Assembly: GCF_033958435.1 (NCBI RefSeq)
Contig: NC_134161.1
Coordinates: 3,162,001 to 3,226,000, forward strand
Length of the DNA stretch: 64,000 nt
DNA from: Carettochelys insculpta
Lineage: Eukaryota > Chordata > Testudines > Carettochelyidae
Direction: 5' to 3'
The position numbers and the translations under genes were made by a program. The notes beneath the pieces are model-generated. The model did no database searches, was not told the origin of the DNA, and was given only the letters and a program-made list of their open reading frames with translations. This document shows positions 1 to 9,620 of the stretch, piece by piece; the first letter of the stretch is position 1; every line of letters begins with the position of its first letter.

Positions 1-288
1 TAATGTCACTGGAGCCTTGGGTCTTGTGATATGTTATAACGCTTCCCTATTCCCTTTCTCCACATTATTTGTGATTTCATAGACCTCTGTCATATCCCCT
101 TTTTCAGTCATCACTTTCTAAGCTGAAATGTCCTGTTATTTTTAATCCCTACTCAGAGGAAAGCCGTTCCATATCTCTCATCGTTTTCTTGCCCTTCTCA
201 GATACTTATTGCAACTCTCAGGCATCCCTTCTGAGGTCGGGCAACCAAAACTGCAAGTAGTATTCAAGGAGTGGGTATAACACGCATT
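1..288 (-). mobile_element. CR1 LINE fragment, part 1 (antisense)
   Basis: This stretch matches the antisense of the C-terminal part of CR1 ORF2, in the order known for that family. Recognisable phrases include CATAGACCTCTGTCATATC, CTAAGCTGAAATGTCC and GTAGTATTCAAGGAGTGGG. The same phrases recur in the same orientation near 21,390-21,550 and 51,290-51,480. It is old and has no usable reading frame. The element runs off the left edge of the window and is interrupted at 288 by a miniature transposon, resuming at 991. Confidence 0.85.
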
Positions 289-990
289 GGCCGCGTCTAC
301 ACGTGCACGCTACTTCGAAGTAGCGGCGCCCACTTCGAAATAGCGCCCGTCACGGCTATACGTGTTGGGTGCTATTTCGAAGTTGAAATCGACGTTAGGC
401 GGCGAGACGTCGAAGTCACTAACCCCATGAGGGGATGGGAATTGCGTCCTACTTCGAAGCTGAACGTCGAAGTAGGGCACGTGTAGACGATCCGCGTCCC
501 GCAACATCGAAATAGCGGGGTCCTCCATGGCGGCCATCAGCTGAGGGGTTGAGAGACGCTCTCTCTCCAGCCCCTGCGGGGCTCTATGGTCACTGTGTGC
601 AGCAGCCCTTAGCCCAGGGCTTCTGGCTGCTGCTGCGACAGCTGGGGATCCATGCTGCATGCACAGGGTCTGCAACCAGTTGTCGGCTCTGTGGATCTTG
701 TGTTGTTTAGTGCAAGTGTGTCTGGGAGGGGCCCTTTAAGGGAGCGGCTGGCTGTTGAGTCCGCCCTGTGATCCTGTCTGCAGCTGTTCCTGGCACCCTT
801 ATTTCGATGTGTGCTACTTTGGCATGTAGACGTTCCCTCGCAGCGCCTATTTTGATGTGGTGCTGCCCAACGTCGAAGTTGAACGTCGACGTTGCCAGCC
901 CTGGAGGACGTGTAGACGTTATTCATCGAAATAGATGTCACTACATCGAAATAAGCTACTTCGATGTCGCGTGCACGTGTAGACATAGCC
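289..990. mobile_element. Harbinger-like miniature inverted-repeat element (702 bp) nested in CR1
   Basis: The ends are inverted repeats: GGCCGCGTCTACACGTGCAC on the left and the reverse complement of GCACGTGTAGACATAGCC on the right. ATT lies directly on both sides (286-288 and 991-993). Removing the element with one ATT restores a continuous CR1 reading across the junction, so the boundaries are well supported. The body is CpG-rich and packed with TCGA-centred motifs (TTCGAA, GTCGAA, ATCGAA). The CACGTGTAGAC core occurs at both ends and again near 478-489 and 907-917. No coding capacity was seen. The 3-bp duplication and end core resemble the autonomous Harbinger at 9,945-13,820, although ATT is not the usual TWA target. 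Confidence 0.85.
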
Positions 991-1095
991 ATTTAGAGAC
1001 TAGCGCTATGGCATTGTCTGTCTTATTCGCCAGCTCTTTCCTAAGGGTTCCTCACATTTCTGGTAGATTTTTGACTGCTTCACTGCCACAGGTCC
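991..1095 (-). mobile_element. CR1 LINE fragment, part 2 (continuation after the insertion)
   Basis: The CR1 antisense reading resumes here exactly where part 1 stopped. It includes TGTCTGTCTTATTCGCC and ends near TTTTTGACTGCTTCACTGCC, the equivalent of TTTTTTGACTGCCACTGC at about 21,630-21,647. Beyond about 1,095 the similarity is lost. Confidence 0.8.
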
Positions 1096-2330
1096 CCTCA
1101 CAGCCCCACTACCAACATTCCCCCTTGGTTTCGTAGGGGACATCCCCTTAGTTTCTGACAAAGGCTTCTTGCTTTGTTCCATCTGGCTCTTTGACCAGCT
1201 CTCCCTTTGAAGGGGGACGTGCCCAGATGCTTGAACCTTTTTAACCCAGCAACCCTGGCAAGCAGGGCATGCCTGATTGTAGAATTTTCTGGGCCTGGGA
1301 GGGACTATAGGGTCTGTGTGTGAAAGGGATGTGGCCAGGGTACTTACCTGGTGCTGCGCTCTCGAGGGCACATGTGACTCCACCCACTGCCATTCCAAGG
1401 CTCCGCCCCCAGCTGTTATAGGAACAGAAGGGGAAAAGCCTCCAGAGACAAGTGTCATTGCATTGCCATGCTCACAGCTGGATGTGAGATGGAGCGGCAG
1501 TGCACACAGCTGTTTTCCCCTTCAGCCAGGGTTCAAACCATGGGTGTTCCCAGTTCAGGGACACACAGATTACAGAGGTTCTCCTGCACATTGTGTTATC
1601 CATTACCCTTGTGCAAAGTGCGTGTGAAATGTCTGTACGGCACCCGGTGCAACAGGATGAAACCCCAAAGCACTACACCGGCACAATAAGGCTGCTGCCC
1701 ATGTGGAGCTGTAATGTTTTTTCTCACACACGTTGCACTGAGATACAGGGCCGCACCAGAGAAAAATCTGACGCTGTATTTCAACTGACCAAAGAGTTGC
1801 AATTGGTTCTGAAGGAGCCAGCAAGGGTGAAGCTGTTAGAGTGGGTAACAATGATGCTCATGGTACAGGATCAGGGCCTCAAAGGGAGAGCCCAATCCAA
1901 ATCCCTGCAGGAATGGCAACCTAGCATGCAGGTTTGGTACATGCCATTCTGACTGCCTTCCAGACCGAGGTGGAAGAGGGACCCACAAAGTCCCACGGGT
2001 GAAAAATGCTCTCCCAGCACTGTAGGTCAACCACCTCCCCAAAGGGAGTAGAGAACAGTTCTGGGAGCCTGTTTATACCTGTGTTTGACAGAGGTGTAAC
2101 TTGTTGCACTCAGGGTGGGGGGTTTTTTCACACCCTTTGTCAAGAAAGTTACAGAGCAGTAACTTTGCTGGTATAGACATCCCTAACTCTTCAGCAGTGC
2201 TGAGCCCTGGGTCAGGCAGTTCCCCTGCAGGGGACAATGCAGCCTGAAGAAGCACCAACCAGCCATCCTACCTGTTGCTCCCCTCTCATTTGTGACTCTA
2301 TGAAGGATGCAAATGTTTTCTGTGATTTGT
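1096..2330. other. Anonymous noncoding stretch
   Basis: No gene is supported. Open frames of up to 150 codons exist on both strands but overlap each other and show no recognisable domain. The section around 1,140-1,480 has the look of an old LTR or DNA-transposon remnant (short GC-rich blocks), but no ends could be defined. Confidence 0.4.
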
Positions 2331-2600
2331 AAAATCATCCATGTAATTAGGCAAATGAGTTAATCGGCAGGATTTATTCCTGGCAAAGTATCTCCTAGTG
2401 GCACTAACATCTGACACAAAGGGGTCATTATCACAGGATAATGGACCTTATCGACATTAAGCTCTGTCAGGGTGCAATTCAACACACTCAATTATCTCCT
2501 AATCGGGCCCATTTTGTCAGAGGTTACTGCCCTGAGGAATCAATTAGATTATATACACATGTCATTAATATTTTATTTAAAAATCATTCACAGGAAAGCG
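2331..2600. other. AT-rich, low-CpG stretch with homeodomain-like TAAT sites
   Basis: It contains several TAAT/ATTA cores (TGTAATTAGGCAAATGAG, CAATTATCTCCTAATCGG, TCATTAATATTTTATTT) and no recognisable repeat. This is the texture often seen in conserved noncoding elements. The function is inference only. Confidence 0.25.
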
Positions 2601-2852
2601 TTAAATACTTCACACACCTTCATTTTCCCCACACCCTCCAGGGGAAACCAGTCCCTCATGAGGCTAGAACCACACTGCAGTGGAAGATTGACCAGCTGAG
2701 AGTTGACCTTCCGGGATTTCATTTCACACATGCATGAAATGATGCTTCCAGGGGTCAGTGTTGACCCCTGTAATCATTGCAAGAGGTGAGGAATAAGGAA
2801 GGTCAACAGGAGAAATCTTGCCATTGAACTTCCTCTGTGTGAACACACGTGG

Positions 2853-2924
2853 AAGTTGACTGCAGATAAATCAATTTTAGCTACGCAATTGGCGTAACTA
2901 AAATTGCATATCAGCGGTCAACTT
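2853..2924. repeat. Hairpin miniature element core
   Basis: A near-perfect palindrome has its left arm starting AAGTTGACTGCAGATAAATC and its right arm ending ATATCAGCGGTCAACTT, meeting at TAGCTACGCAATTGGCGTAA. Arms are about 36 bp. This type of TAGCTACGCAATTGCG core is familiar from reptile miniature transposons. Outer boundaries and target duplication could not be fixed. Confidence 0.55.
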
Positions 2925-2999
2925 CTGTCTAGTATAAGTAACCCACTCCTCAGCTGAGGTCATATGCCACTGTTCTGTGAGGGCATCATCATTTTTCTT

Positions 3000-3620
3000 T
3001 ATGCCTACTGGCACATAGGGCAGCAACAAAGGTCCTCCACTTCTGTCTGTCACTGGCCAGCCTCTTAATTGTGCCCCCAGGGTGATTCATGCTCTCCATT
3101 TCTACTCCATGCATGTTGTCTTGGGTCATCCTTATTTCTGGTTCCCATCAGGAGTCCAGTGCACAGCAGTCTTTGTGATGGAGCTTCTATCTTTCCTCAG
3201 CACATGCGCAGTCCATCTCCAGTATCTTTTCATAATGATGGTGGCCAGGTCATCTGGTTTGCACTGTGCAAGCAGGTCCCGACTTGAAATTATTCTTGGC
3301 CAAAAAACACAGAGGATCCTCTGAAGGCTGCTGGTGTGTGAAAGGTCAACAATTTATCGAGGTTGTCCTCTGTCATCTGTCAGCATTCTGATCCACATAA
3401 TAATGCTGATAAGATGAAGCTCTGATAAACCTTCAGTTTGGAGTGAATGCTTCAGCCTCATGAAGACATTTCTGGCTGAACCGATTCTTCTCTGAATATC
3501 ATTTATGACGCCTCCATATTGTCTGATGATATTACCCGAGTATGTAAAGGCCTCTTGGCAGGTAGATCATGGCCATCGATCTTGACTGATGCTGGTGTCT
3601 CAGTGTTTAGGGTGTGCTGT
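3000..3620 (-). pseudogene. Non-CR1 LINE reverse-transcriptase C-terminal remnant
   Basis: Read on the minus strand, frames interrupted by stops and shifts spell the typical tail of a non-LTR retrotransposon ORF2. In order these are an IRQ-GG-NDIQ-RIGSARN block (about 3,530-3,450), a MWIRMLTDD-like block (about 3,400-3,370), FWPRIISSRDLLAQC (about 3,305-3,260), RYWRWTAHVLRKD (about 3,220-3,185), HWTPDGNQK (about 3,155-3,130) and a TDRSGGPLL-like end (about 3,050). The WRW-GHVLR, HWTP-G and DRQEWR blocks are characteristic of several endonuclease/RT LINE clades. They differ from CR1, and I cannot name the clade safely. This is a decayed 3' piece with no intact frame. Confidence 0.7.
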
Positions 3621-3989
3621 AAGGTACGTTCAAAGCCAGCGAGAGGCTATCTGGAGGGATGAATGATAGCATATCCTCTGGCACTGAGCTTCTGGGAGGT
3701 GATTGGAACCCACCAATACATTGTGTTAAGCCTTCTCATGGTGTTTCTGCGTGGCAGTGAGGGAACTAAATAGATAAGCCAAAAAGAGGGAAGGTAACGC
3801 TTGCAGAATAGGCTCTGACTGGTTCTGAATCTTTCACATGTAGGTCACTGCTTCAAAGGCTGCTGCTGTCAGAGGTGAATGACTACTTTCCTTAGCTGAG
3901 GAACAGCCAACATCAAATGAGTTTGTGCTCTCACATGAGGTCCTTGTGTCCATCGGCATCCTACCTGGTGGTAATTATCAAGAACTCAG

Positions 3990-4380
3990 CAGGACGTGGA
4001 CACTGAGCCTCTGTCAACAAAACTGGGCTTAAGTCGTGAAAACTCACTGAGTGTGTACGTGGTTAAAGCATTCTGATGAGAGTCAGTTGTCAAAATTCAG
4101 CTGTTGAGCCGGCAGCCTTCTACCGCTCCCTGATCAGGTGTAACACCTCTGTCAACAGTGTTTTGTCGACAGAGTGCCCTTCAGTCACTTCTGTCGACAG
4201 AGTGGGCTTCCGGTTCCCTGGGGCAGCCCTGTTTGCAGAGCTTCCAGTTAGTCGTTCTGTGGACAGAGGGTAGGGCAGTCCAACTGCTTTCTGTTGACAG
4301 ACATGATCTGTCAACAGAGGTACTGCCAAGGTTTCTCTGTCAACAGAGGCTGTCCAGGTAGACATAGCTTGGAGTCCCTT
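3990..4380. mobile_element. Probable miniature DNA transposon with a palindromic TCTGTCGACAGA motif array
   Basis: Seven close variants of the self-complementary motif TCTGTCGACAGA occur at about 4148, 4162, 4190, 4256, 4289, 4307 and 4335, with a partial eighth near 4012. The right edge reads CAGGTAGACATAGCTTGG, whose complement resembles the AGCTGTGTCTACAC end of the Harbinger element. The left end near 3,992 (GACGTGGACACTGAGCCTCTGT) is a weaker match. No coding capacity and no clear target duplication were seen. Confidence 0.5.
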
Positions 4381-5240
4381 CTCAGGCCTGTGCTGCAGGC
4401 GGAGCTCAGGATCTGGCACAGATCTCAAATTCACTTTGAGTCATTTGGCAGAAGGGGAGGTGCAGCAGACCGGTAATGTCTGGTGCAAGGGCTAACACGT
4501 ATATGTATGTCTGGTAAGAGACCATAAACATTGTAAACAACCCACAACATTCCTCAGTCATCGCAAATAGATGAGTTATTCAGTGCCCTTTCTAGTGCCT
4601 GAGTAAAGCAATTATGGGGCTTGATCCATTCTGTGGCAAAAAGGGGGCTGTTGCCTGGCAACAACACCTGTAGAACATTAAGCATCTTCCTGTTGCTCTT
4701 TAAATTCATTGAGAAGAATACGCAGGGGAGTAAGAGAGCCCAGCCTTTTGGGGAAAGGAAGCAGGACTGGTTGAAAAGTTGCCCAGTTCAGGTTCTGCAA
4801 GATCATCTGTCTCAGTTGTTTGGTGCAAAGTGCCAAGTTCCTGGTCCCCATGCTATGGGTCTAGGGCTGGGAATGTTAAATATGTGTTACATTCTCTCAC
4901 ACCTTGTTAACCCCAGATCAACTTCACTGAGGTCAATGGAAGTATGGTCGTGTTGCCAATCCAGGAAGCATGCAAGAGTAATCAGACTCACAGGCTTTGA
5001 TCCGCAAATGGAAGGGAAGGGAAGGTTTATCTAGACCTGGTCACCAAATGGATGTTTCCATCCCATGAATAATTTAGAGTTTATTTTTAAAAGATTTTCA
5101 TCCTGCATTGGGCTGAAAAGTTACATTTTTACCCCTAAAAAGTGTGAAATGCAAATTTAAAGAAAAAACAGGTCAATTGGCAAGTTTTATTTCAATAAGT
5201 TCAAAAAGTTTCAATTTGGTTTAGCCTGCTTTAAAATAAG
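4381..5240. other. Anonymous noncoding stretch
   Basis: No gene is supported. A 137-codon open frame (4,621-5,034, +) shows no domain and is compatible with chance. The phrase ACTTCACTGAGGTCAATGGAAGT near 4,921 resembles a widespread amniote repeat fragment. Confidence 0.4.
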
Positions 5241-5369
5241 TGACCTTCTATATAAAGGAGAGCCCATGAGTGTCGCTGTCTGCCTGTTGTTCAAGAACTC
5301 TAAAACATTAAGAGCTAGGACCACCAAATTCAGTAAGCAGCTTCCTTCTGTCATGACTTAAAACAGAAA

Positions 5370-5372
5370 TTA

Positions 5373-5410
<38 letters not shown>
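5370..5410. repeat. (ATT)n microsatellite
   Basis: About 13 ATT units with one interruption, continuing into an AT-rich tract to about 5,580 that repeats variants of TGCTCACCTTAATAA. It sits downstream of a repeat-like block containing GAGCTAGGACCACCAAAT; that block recurs near 57,335-57,352. Confidence 0.9.
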
Positions 5411-5594
5411 GTGCTCACCTTAATAACTATTAATTATTGTACTTATTAATTTAATTACTTATATTTAATGATTATTTACTTATTTTTATAATAATTATCA
5501 CCTTGATAAGTATGATCAATTGCTCACCTTGACAATAATTTTTCTGATTTGTCAACCTTGATTACTATTTTTGATTCTCTGTGCCTTAATATTC

Positions 5595-5706
5595 TGGTAT
5601 GGCTATGATCTGAAGAAGTGGGTCTGTCCCACGAAAGCTCATCACCTAATAAATTATTTTGTTAGTCTTTAAAGTGTTACTGGACTGCTTTTTTGTTTTG
5701 AATTCT
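5595..5706 (+). mobile_element. SINE/LINE-tail repeat
   Basis: The phrases GAAGTGGGTCTGTCCCACG, AAAGCTCATCACCTAATAAA and TTGTTAGTCTTTAAAGTG match a high-copy reptile repeat. A second, shorter copy lies at 45,540-45,655. It is followed immediately by the target duplication of the foldback element at 5,720. Confidence 0.65.
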
Positions 5707-5719
5707 ACACATCCTGCAG

Positions 5720-5915
5720 CAGCAACGAAGGGTCCTGTGGCACCTTATAGACTAACAGAAAAGTTTTGAGCATGAGCTTTCGTGAGCATCTGATGAAGTG
5801 AGTCTGTGCTCACGAAAGCTCATGCTCAAAACTTTTCTGTTAGTCTATAAGGTGCCACAGGACCCTTTGTTGCTGTTACAGATCCAGACTAACACGGCTA
5901 CCCCTCCGATACTTG
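5720..5915 (-). mobile_element. Foldback (palindromic) SINE with 13-bp target duplication
   Basis: ACACATCCTGCAG lies on both sides (5,707-5,719 and 5,916-5,928), so the whole 196 bp inserted as one unit. Two arms of about 68 bp (5,721-5,788 and 5,807-5,874) are inverted copies differing at very few positions, separated by an 18-bp loop. Only the right side continues into a SINE head, whose reverse complement starts GGTAGCCGTGTTAGTCTGG. Read from the head on the minus strand, the order is head, body, loop, inverted body. Confidence 0.85.
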
Positions 5916-5929
5916 ACACATCCTGCAGT

Positions 5930-7976
5930 TATTTTAATGCTCTGAGTTATATTTGACTAAAGGCATAAGAGCTTAGCAACTTGACTATTTTACCAAGTGA
6001 GAGGTTTGAGCGTTATATGCACCAGAGCCTGGCATACAGCCAGTTGGAGAATGATTGGTGTTGTTTCTGCTAAAAGTTTCAAGAAAAACAATACATTTTC
6101 ATCAACATTTTCTGTGGGAAACAGAACAATGTTGGCCAAACAATTTTTGGTTTTGCAGTCTGAGGCTTTTAGCTTTTCAGCAAAAGTTTAATGTTTTATC
6201 CCCAAAACTGAGTTTAAAAGAAAACCCATCAAAAATGGTTTTATGAACAATTTCTGCCCAGCCCTTCATGTGAGACTCTTATAACTTTTGGGATTGATCC
6301 TGTGATGGCTGCTGATGGGGGAACAACCATGCACAGGGTTAGTCTGTGCTAAAGCACTCTGTTCTTTTGAGAGTCCACCCTCTCATCCTCCTTCTCGCTT
6401 GTCTAATAAACGTTACATATTAGAGGTAAGTTGTTTGGGTAGGGTCTGTTTGTGCATCATTTTCTATCCTGGGGCTCCATTGGGGTTGCGATCTGTGGGT
6501 GCATTTTAGAAACACTAAATAATAATTCATCTGATGATCTTCCCAGCTGACAATTTCAGTCTTCCAACAGTATCCATAAAGATCCCAGAAGATCGATTCT
6601 TTCGGCCGGTTCTTTCAAATGTTTCTTGGATCCCTAAGTCCTGTGCAATCAGAGGGACTTTTTGTTGTCAAAAAAGTCATAGAAAGATTGTGTGTGAGTG
6701 AGTGTGTGTGTGAGAGAGAAAGAGAGACTTAGGAAAGTTACAAAGTATTATGATACACTTTTGTGTCCACTAAGACATCACTATGCAAATAAACTACAGA
6801 CTAAGTGTTGCTGCTTGGTTGAGTCACTTCTGAAGTCAGAATTCTAGCACTCACCAACGAGCTTCCACATAACAATTTCAAAAGCAACTTTCAAAGAGCC
6901 ATTATGGGCTCTTTTTTGTATTGCCATGTAGCAATTGCCTTTGTATCATGGTTCTTATAAGGTTCTTGCTTGGGTCACTCTCTCTCCCGACGCAAGGGAA
7001 TGAGAACTTCCCTGAAAGATGGCTCTTCCAAACACAGTTTTCCAAAGGAATCAAGTCTCCAGGGAATGGAGCTACAGGACAAGGAGGTCAAAAAAATGAA
7101 ATATTTTCAAATACTTATAGATGCATTAACCAGAACCAAATCTGTATCTTCCCGTCTCCCTTTTTCATCTGCTAGATGCAAAAAACCAAGCATTTCTCAT
7201 TCATGAGAATTGACATATGGTATAATTTTTTTAAGAAGTTCTCTTTTCCCTAGGCAGTTTTGATGTGAATATTAATACTAACATAATTTCAGGATGATTA
7301 GAGAACACAATTAGGGGCTATTAATAATGACACAAATAATGACATTTAAGTCCTCATTTTAATTTGAGTAATATTCTGTCTGGTGGTATTTAAACAGCGC
7401 TGTCTAGCACAATTACTGCAGGGCCAAGGTGCAATCGCCTCAGCATAATATCAATCTTGCCACTTCTCACCAACTCCGACTCCGCACAAAAGAACTCATG
7501 GTTCAGAATCACCCAGCATGTGAAAGGGAGCTGAAGGAAAATGGGATTTGCAATAAGTCAGGTTGCGGCATTGAAGTTTCTGGAGGAACACATGACACAG
7601 GCTGGTGGGTTTGTGAATATATATTATCTTGGTGATCTACCTCTACGTTAGATCACAGATGATGTGATTTCAGTGGCTTCTAGACTGGGCTGTGGTAGGA
7701 GCCTGCATCACAACAGAGAAGATTCTGACATCTGAATTTGTGCTAAATGCCACCAAACTCCAGTAATACTTTGTTGGAAGACAAAGAACTTGTGGTATAA
7801 GGTGCGACCCACAAATAAACATCCTTGTCAACTTCTGCTCAAGCAATTAGCAGGGGATATTGCAAGGTCAAAATGTAAGTGATGGTGTTATTGGCAGGGG
7901 GTCAGAACTAGCATATGAGGGGCCATCGTGGCTCAGGTTTGAAATGATTTCGGTAGAGCTTTTTGGGAGCTAGGGA
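5930..7976. other. Anonymous noncoding stretch
   Basis: No gene is supported. The section 7,240-7,400 is AT-rich with several ATTAAT/TAAT cores and no repeat similarity, and may be a conserved noncoding element. A short mixed GT/GA tract lies at about 6,693-6,728. Confidence 0.4.
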
Positions 7977-7984
7977 CTGGAGTG

Positions 7985-8170
7985 CAACGCTCCCTCTCAG
8001 CTGAGCACTTGGGTAGCTGGCCAGGAGAGAGTCAAACGTCATCCAGCTTATGAGCAGAGCGCCGACAGCCAGCAACATGTGTTTCTACTGGTGGTGCAGA
8101 TCTGCCCATGCCTCACTGCATGTAACCAAATTTATTCTGCACATGGATAGAAAAATTATAGGGAACACTG
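7985..8170 (-). mobile_element. hAT-type miniature element with 8-bp target duplication
   Basis: The ends are CAACGCTCCCTCTCAGCTGAG and the reverse complement CAGTGTTCCCTATAATTTTT. They are flanked by CTGGAGTG (7,977-7,984) and CTGGAGTC (8,171-8,178), a 7-of-8 match as expected for hAT transposition. The interior is shared in opposite orientation with 16,025-16,152 (AGAATAAATTT-GTTACATGCA and GTGCACCACCA blocks). No coding capacity. Confidence 0.7.
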
Positions 8171-8234
8171 CTGGAGTCCAGTGTCTCACTTCCCACCACA
8201 TCTCCCTGTAACATCTAGGATACCTGTGTTCTAT

Positions 8235-8400
8235 TCATGACCTACTGAAGGACTTTGGGTAGATCAAGTGCTTGCCCCGTGCCTCAGTTTTTCCATCTAT
8301 AAAATGGAGATAATGCCAAAGACTTTTTTTGTAAAGGCCTTGGTGATGTACCAATGAGAAGAGTGCTATATAAAAGCTCAGCACTGCCGGGGCCGGAAGG
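8235..8400 (+). mobile_element. MIR-type SINE
   Basis: It contains the MIR core order: GACTTTGGGTAGATCAAGTG, GCCTCAGTTTTTCCATCTAT and AAAATGGAGATAATG, then TAAAGGCCTTGG and GAGTGCTATATAAAAG. This is an ancient amniote CORE-SINE. The promoter head is not convincing. Confidence 0.75.
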
Positions 8401-8859
8401 CCTTGGTGTGCATGGCAGGGTTCTGTAAGGGACCCTTGCATTACACTCTCCCACACAATATCAGTGCTTCTCAGCTGCCTCTGACTCTCAGAAGCTCCTA
8501 GCTTGAGAAGGATCTGCAGAAAACGCTCTAAACTCTGCACTCACTAGTAAAATGCCATCTAATCTTTTCCAAAATCTCCAAAAATGCCATGTGTCAGATG
8601 CCTCCTATGGCATTAACCTAATGGACTCATCCATGCACTTAACTCTGCTGAAGTCCAGCGTTGAAAAAACCTATGTCTTCGCCACAATATACTCACAGCC
8701 AAGAAAATGGCCTTGCTGTGCTAATGTGGGTTAATGGAAATTTCACTCCCTGAAGAAAACGCCCCTGGTTTAGGCAGCACAGGCTGTAATACTGAAAATG
8801 ACTCTAGTTTTTTTTTTGTTTTTTTTTTTAAGGTAAGTAGTAGTTCAACTTTCTGGGTA

Positions 8860-9282
8860 ATTGACTTGGTCTGTATCCATTGCCTCAAGTCGAACACAAG
8901 GCTCTGAGACCCAGCAGAGACAGGCACTGCTATATCAGATGGAGGAAGGGTAACTTCTGTTACGGTTTTCACCCTCTCAGTAACAAATTCGTGTTTTTCC
9001 AAAATCCTGATGCTGAGGCTCTGGAAGACATTCCTCTGTGAGCACAGATGAGTATGCCAAGGTGTTGCTTTTATCATCGTACACTGGGGTATATGCAAGA
9101 CTAAACCAGTGACTGATTTCCCCTGAACCATCCAAGGTGATTTCTGCCACCCAGGCATGGTATCTGACCTGCTGCAGGAGTTCCTCTAGGTTCTGCGGCC
9201 AGGAATGTGTTTTAAAGAGAGGATCTGCGGATAACTCCACATGCTGTGCTTTGTTCACATCAGGTTTTTCACATGACCACAC
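8860..9282 (-). other. Protein-like but frame-broken stretch, unidentified
   Basis: On the minus strand one frame (9,282-8,977) includes a stretch with RYHAWVAEITLDGSGEIS. An overlapping frame (9,158-8,721) includes EFVTERVKTVTEVTLPPSD and then SLVFDLRQWIQ before running into a poly-lysine segment coded by a poly(A) tract. Both look more like protein than the surrounding frames. They could be two halves of a frameshifted pseudogene or exon, or chance. No domain was recognised. Confidence 0.2.
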
Positions 9283-9349
9283 AGAAATGGCTCAGGTTGA
9301 AGTCTGCATATGATTTTTGCTATCTTCAGTGACTCGGGATGAATTTTAC

Positions 9350-9450
9350 CTGGAGTATATATACCTTTATTATCACGACTATAATTATTTGCATTACAAT
9401 AGCACGAAGAGGCCCCAGCTGAGGATTACTGCCCCATTGTGCTAGCTGGA
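9350..9450 (+). mobile_element. SINE fragment (AGAGGCCCC / CCCCATTGTGCTAG family)
   Basis: ATAATTATTTGCATTACAAT, then GAAGAGGCCCCAGCTGAGG and GCCCCATTGTGCTAG, follow the order of a common amniote SINE tail. Other pieces occur near 32,600-32,645 and 53,530-53,565. Confidence 0.55.
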
Positions 9451-9601
9451 GTACATATATATCCATGTAACACATTTCAGTAAATAAAGACTTTTTTAAT
9501 AAGCTCCTAAATCAAACAAACAGCCCTCGGACCACCTGCATTTTCATTGCCGTGGAATTCTGGTCAGTCGTACTTAAAGTTTAGTTTCACAGCCAGAATT
9601 G

Positions 9602-9620
9602 AAAAAAAAAAAAAAAAAAA
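9602..9620 (+). repeat. Poly(A) tract, 19 A
   Basis: A run of 19 A lies 120 bp after an AATAAA at about 9,483. It may be the tail of an unrecognised retrocopy. A T-rich run at 9,746-9,759 is flanked by a short inverted repeat, AATCTTGGTCTG and CAGACCAAGATT. Confidence 0.6.

Noticed and set aside
1096..1480. Endogenous retrovirus LTR
   Set aside because: The texture is suggestive but no paired LTR, TG...CA ends, primer-binding site or gag/pol reading was found.
4621..5034. Open frame of 137 codons on the plus strand
   Set aside because: No recognisable motif; part of it overlaps a dispersed repeat fragment.
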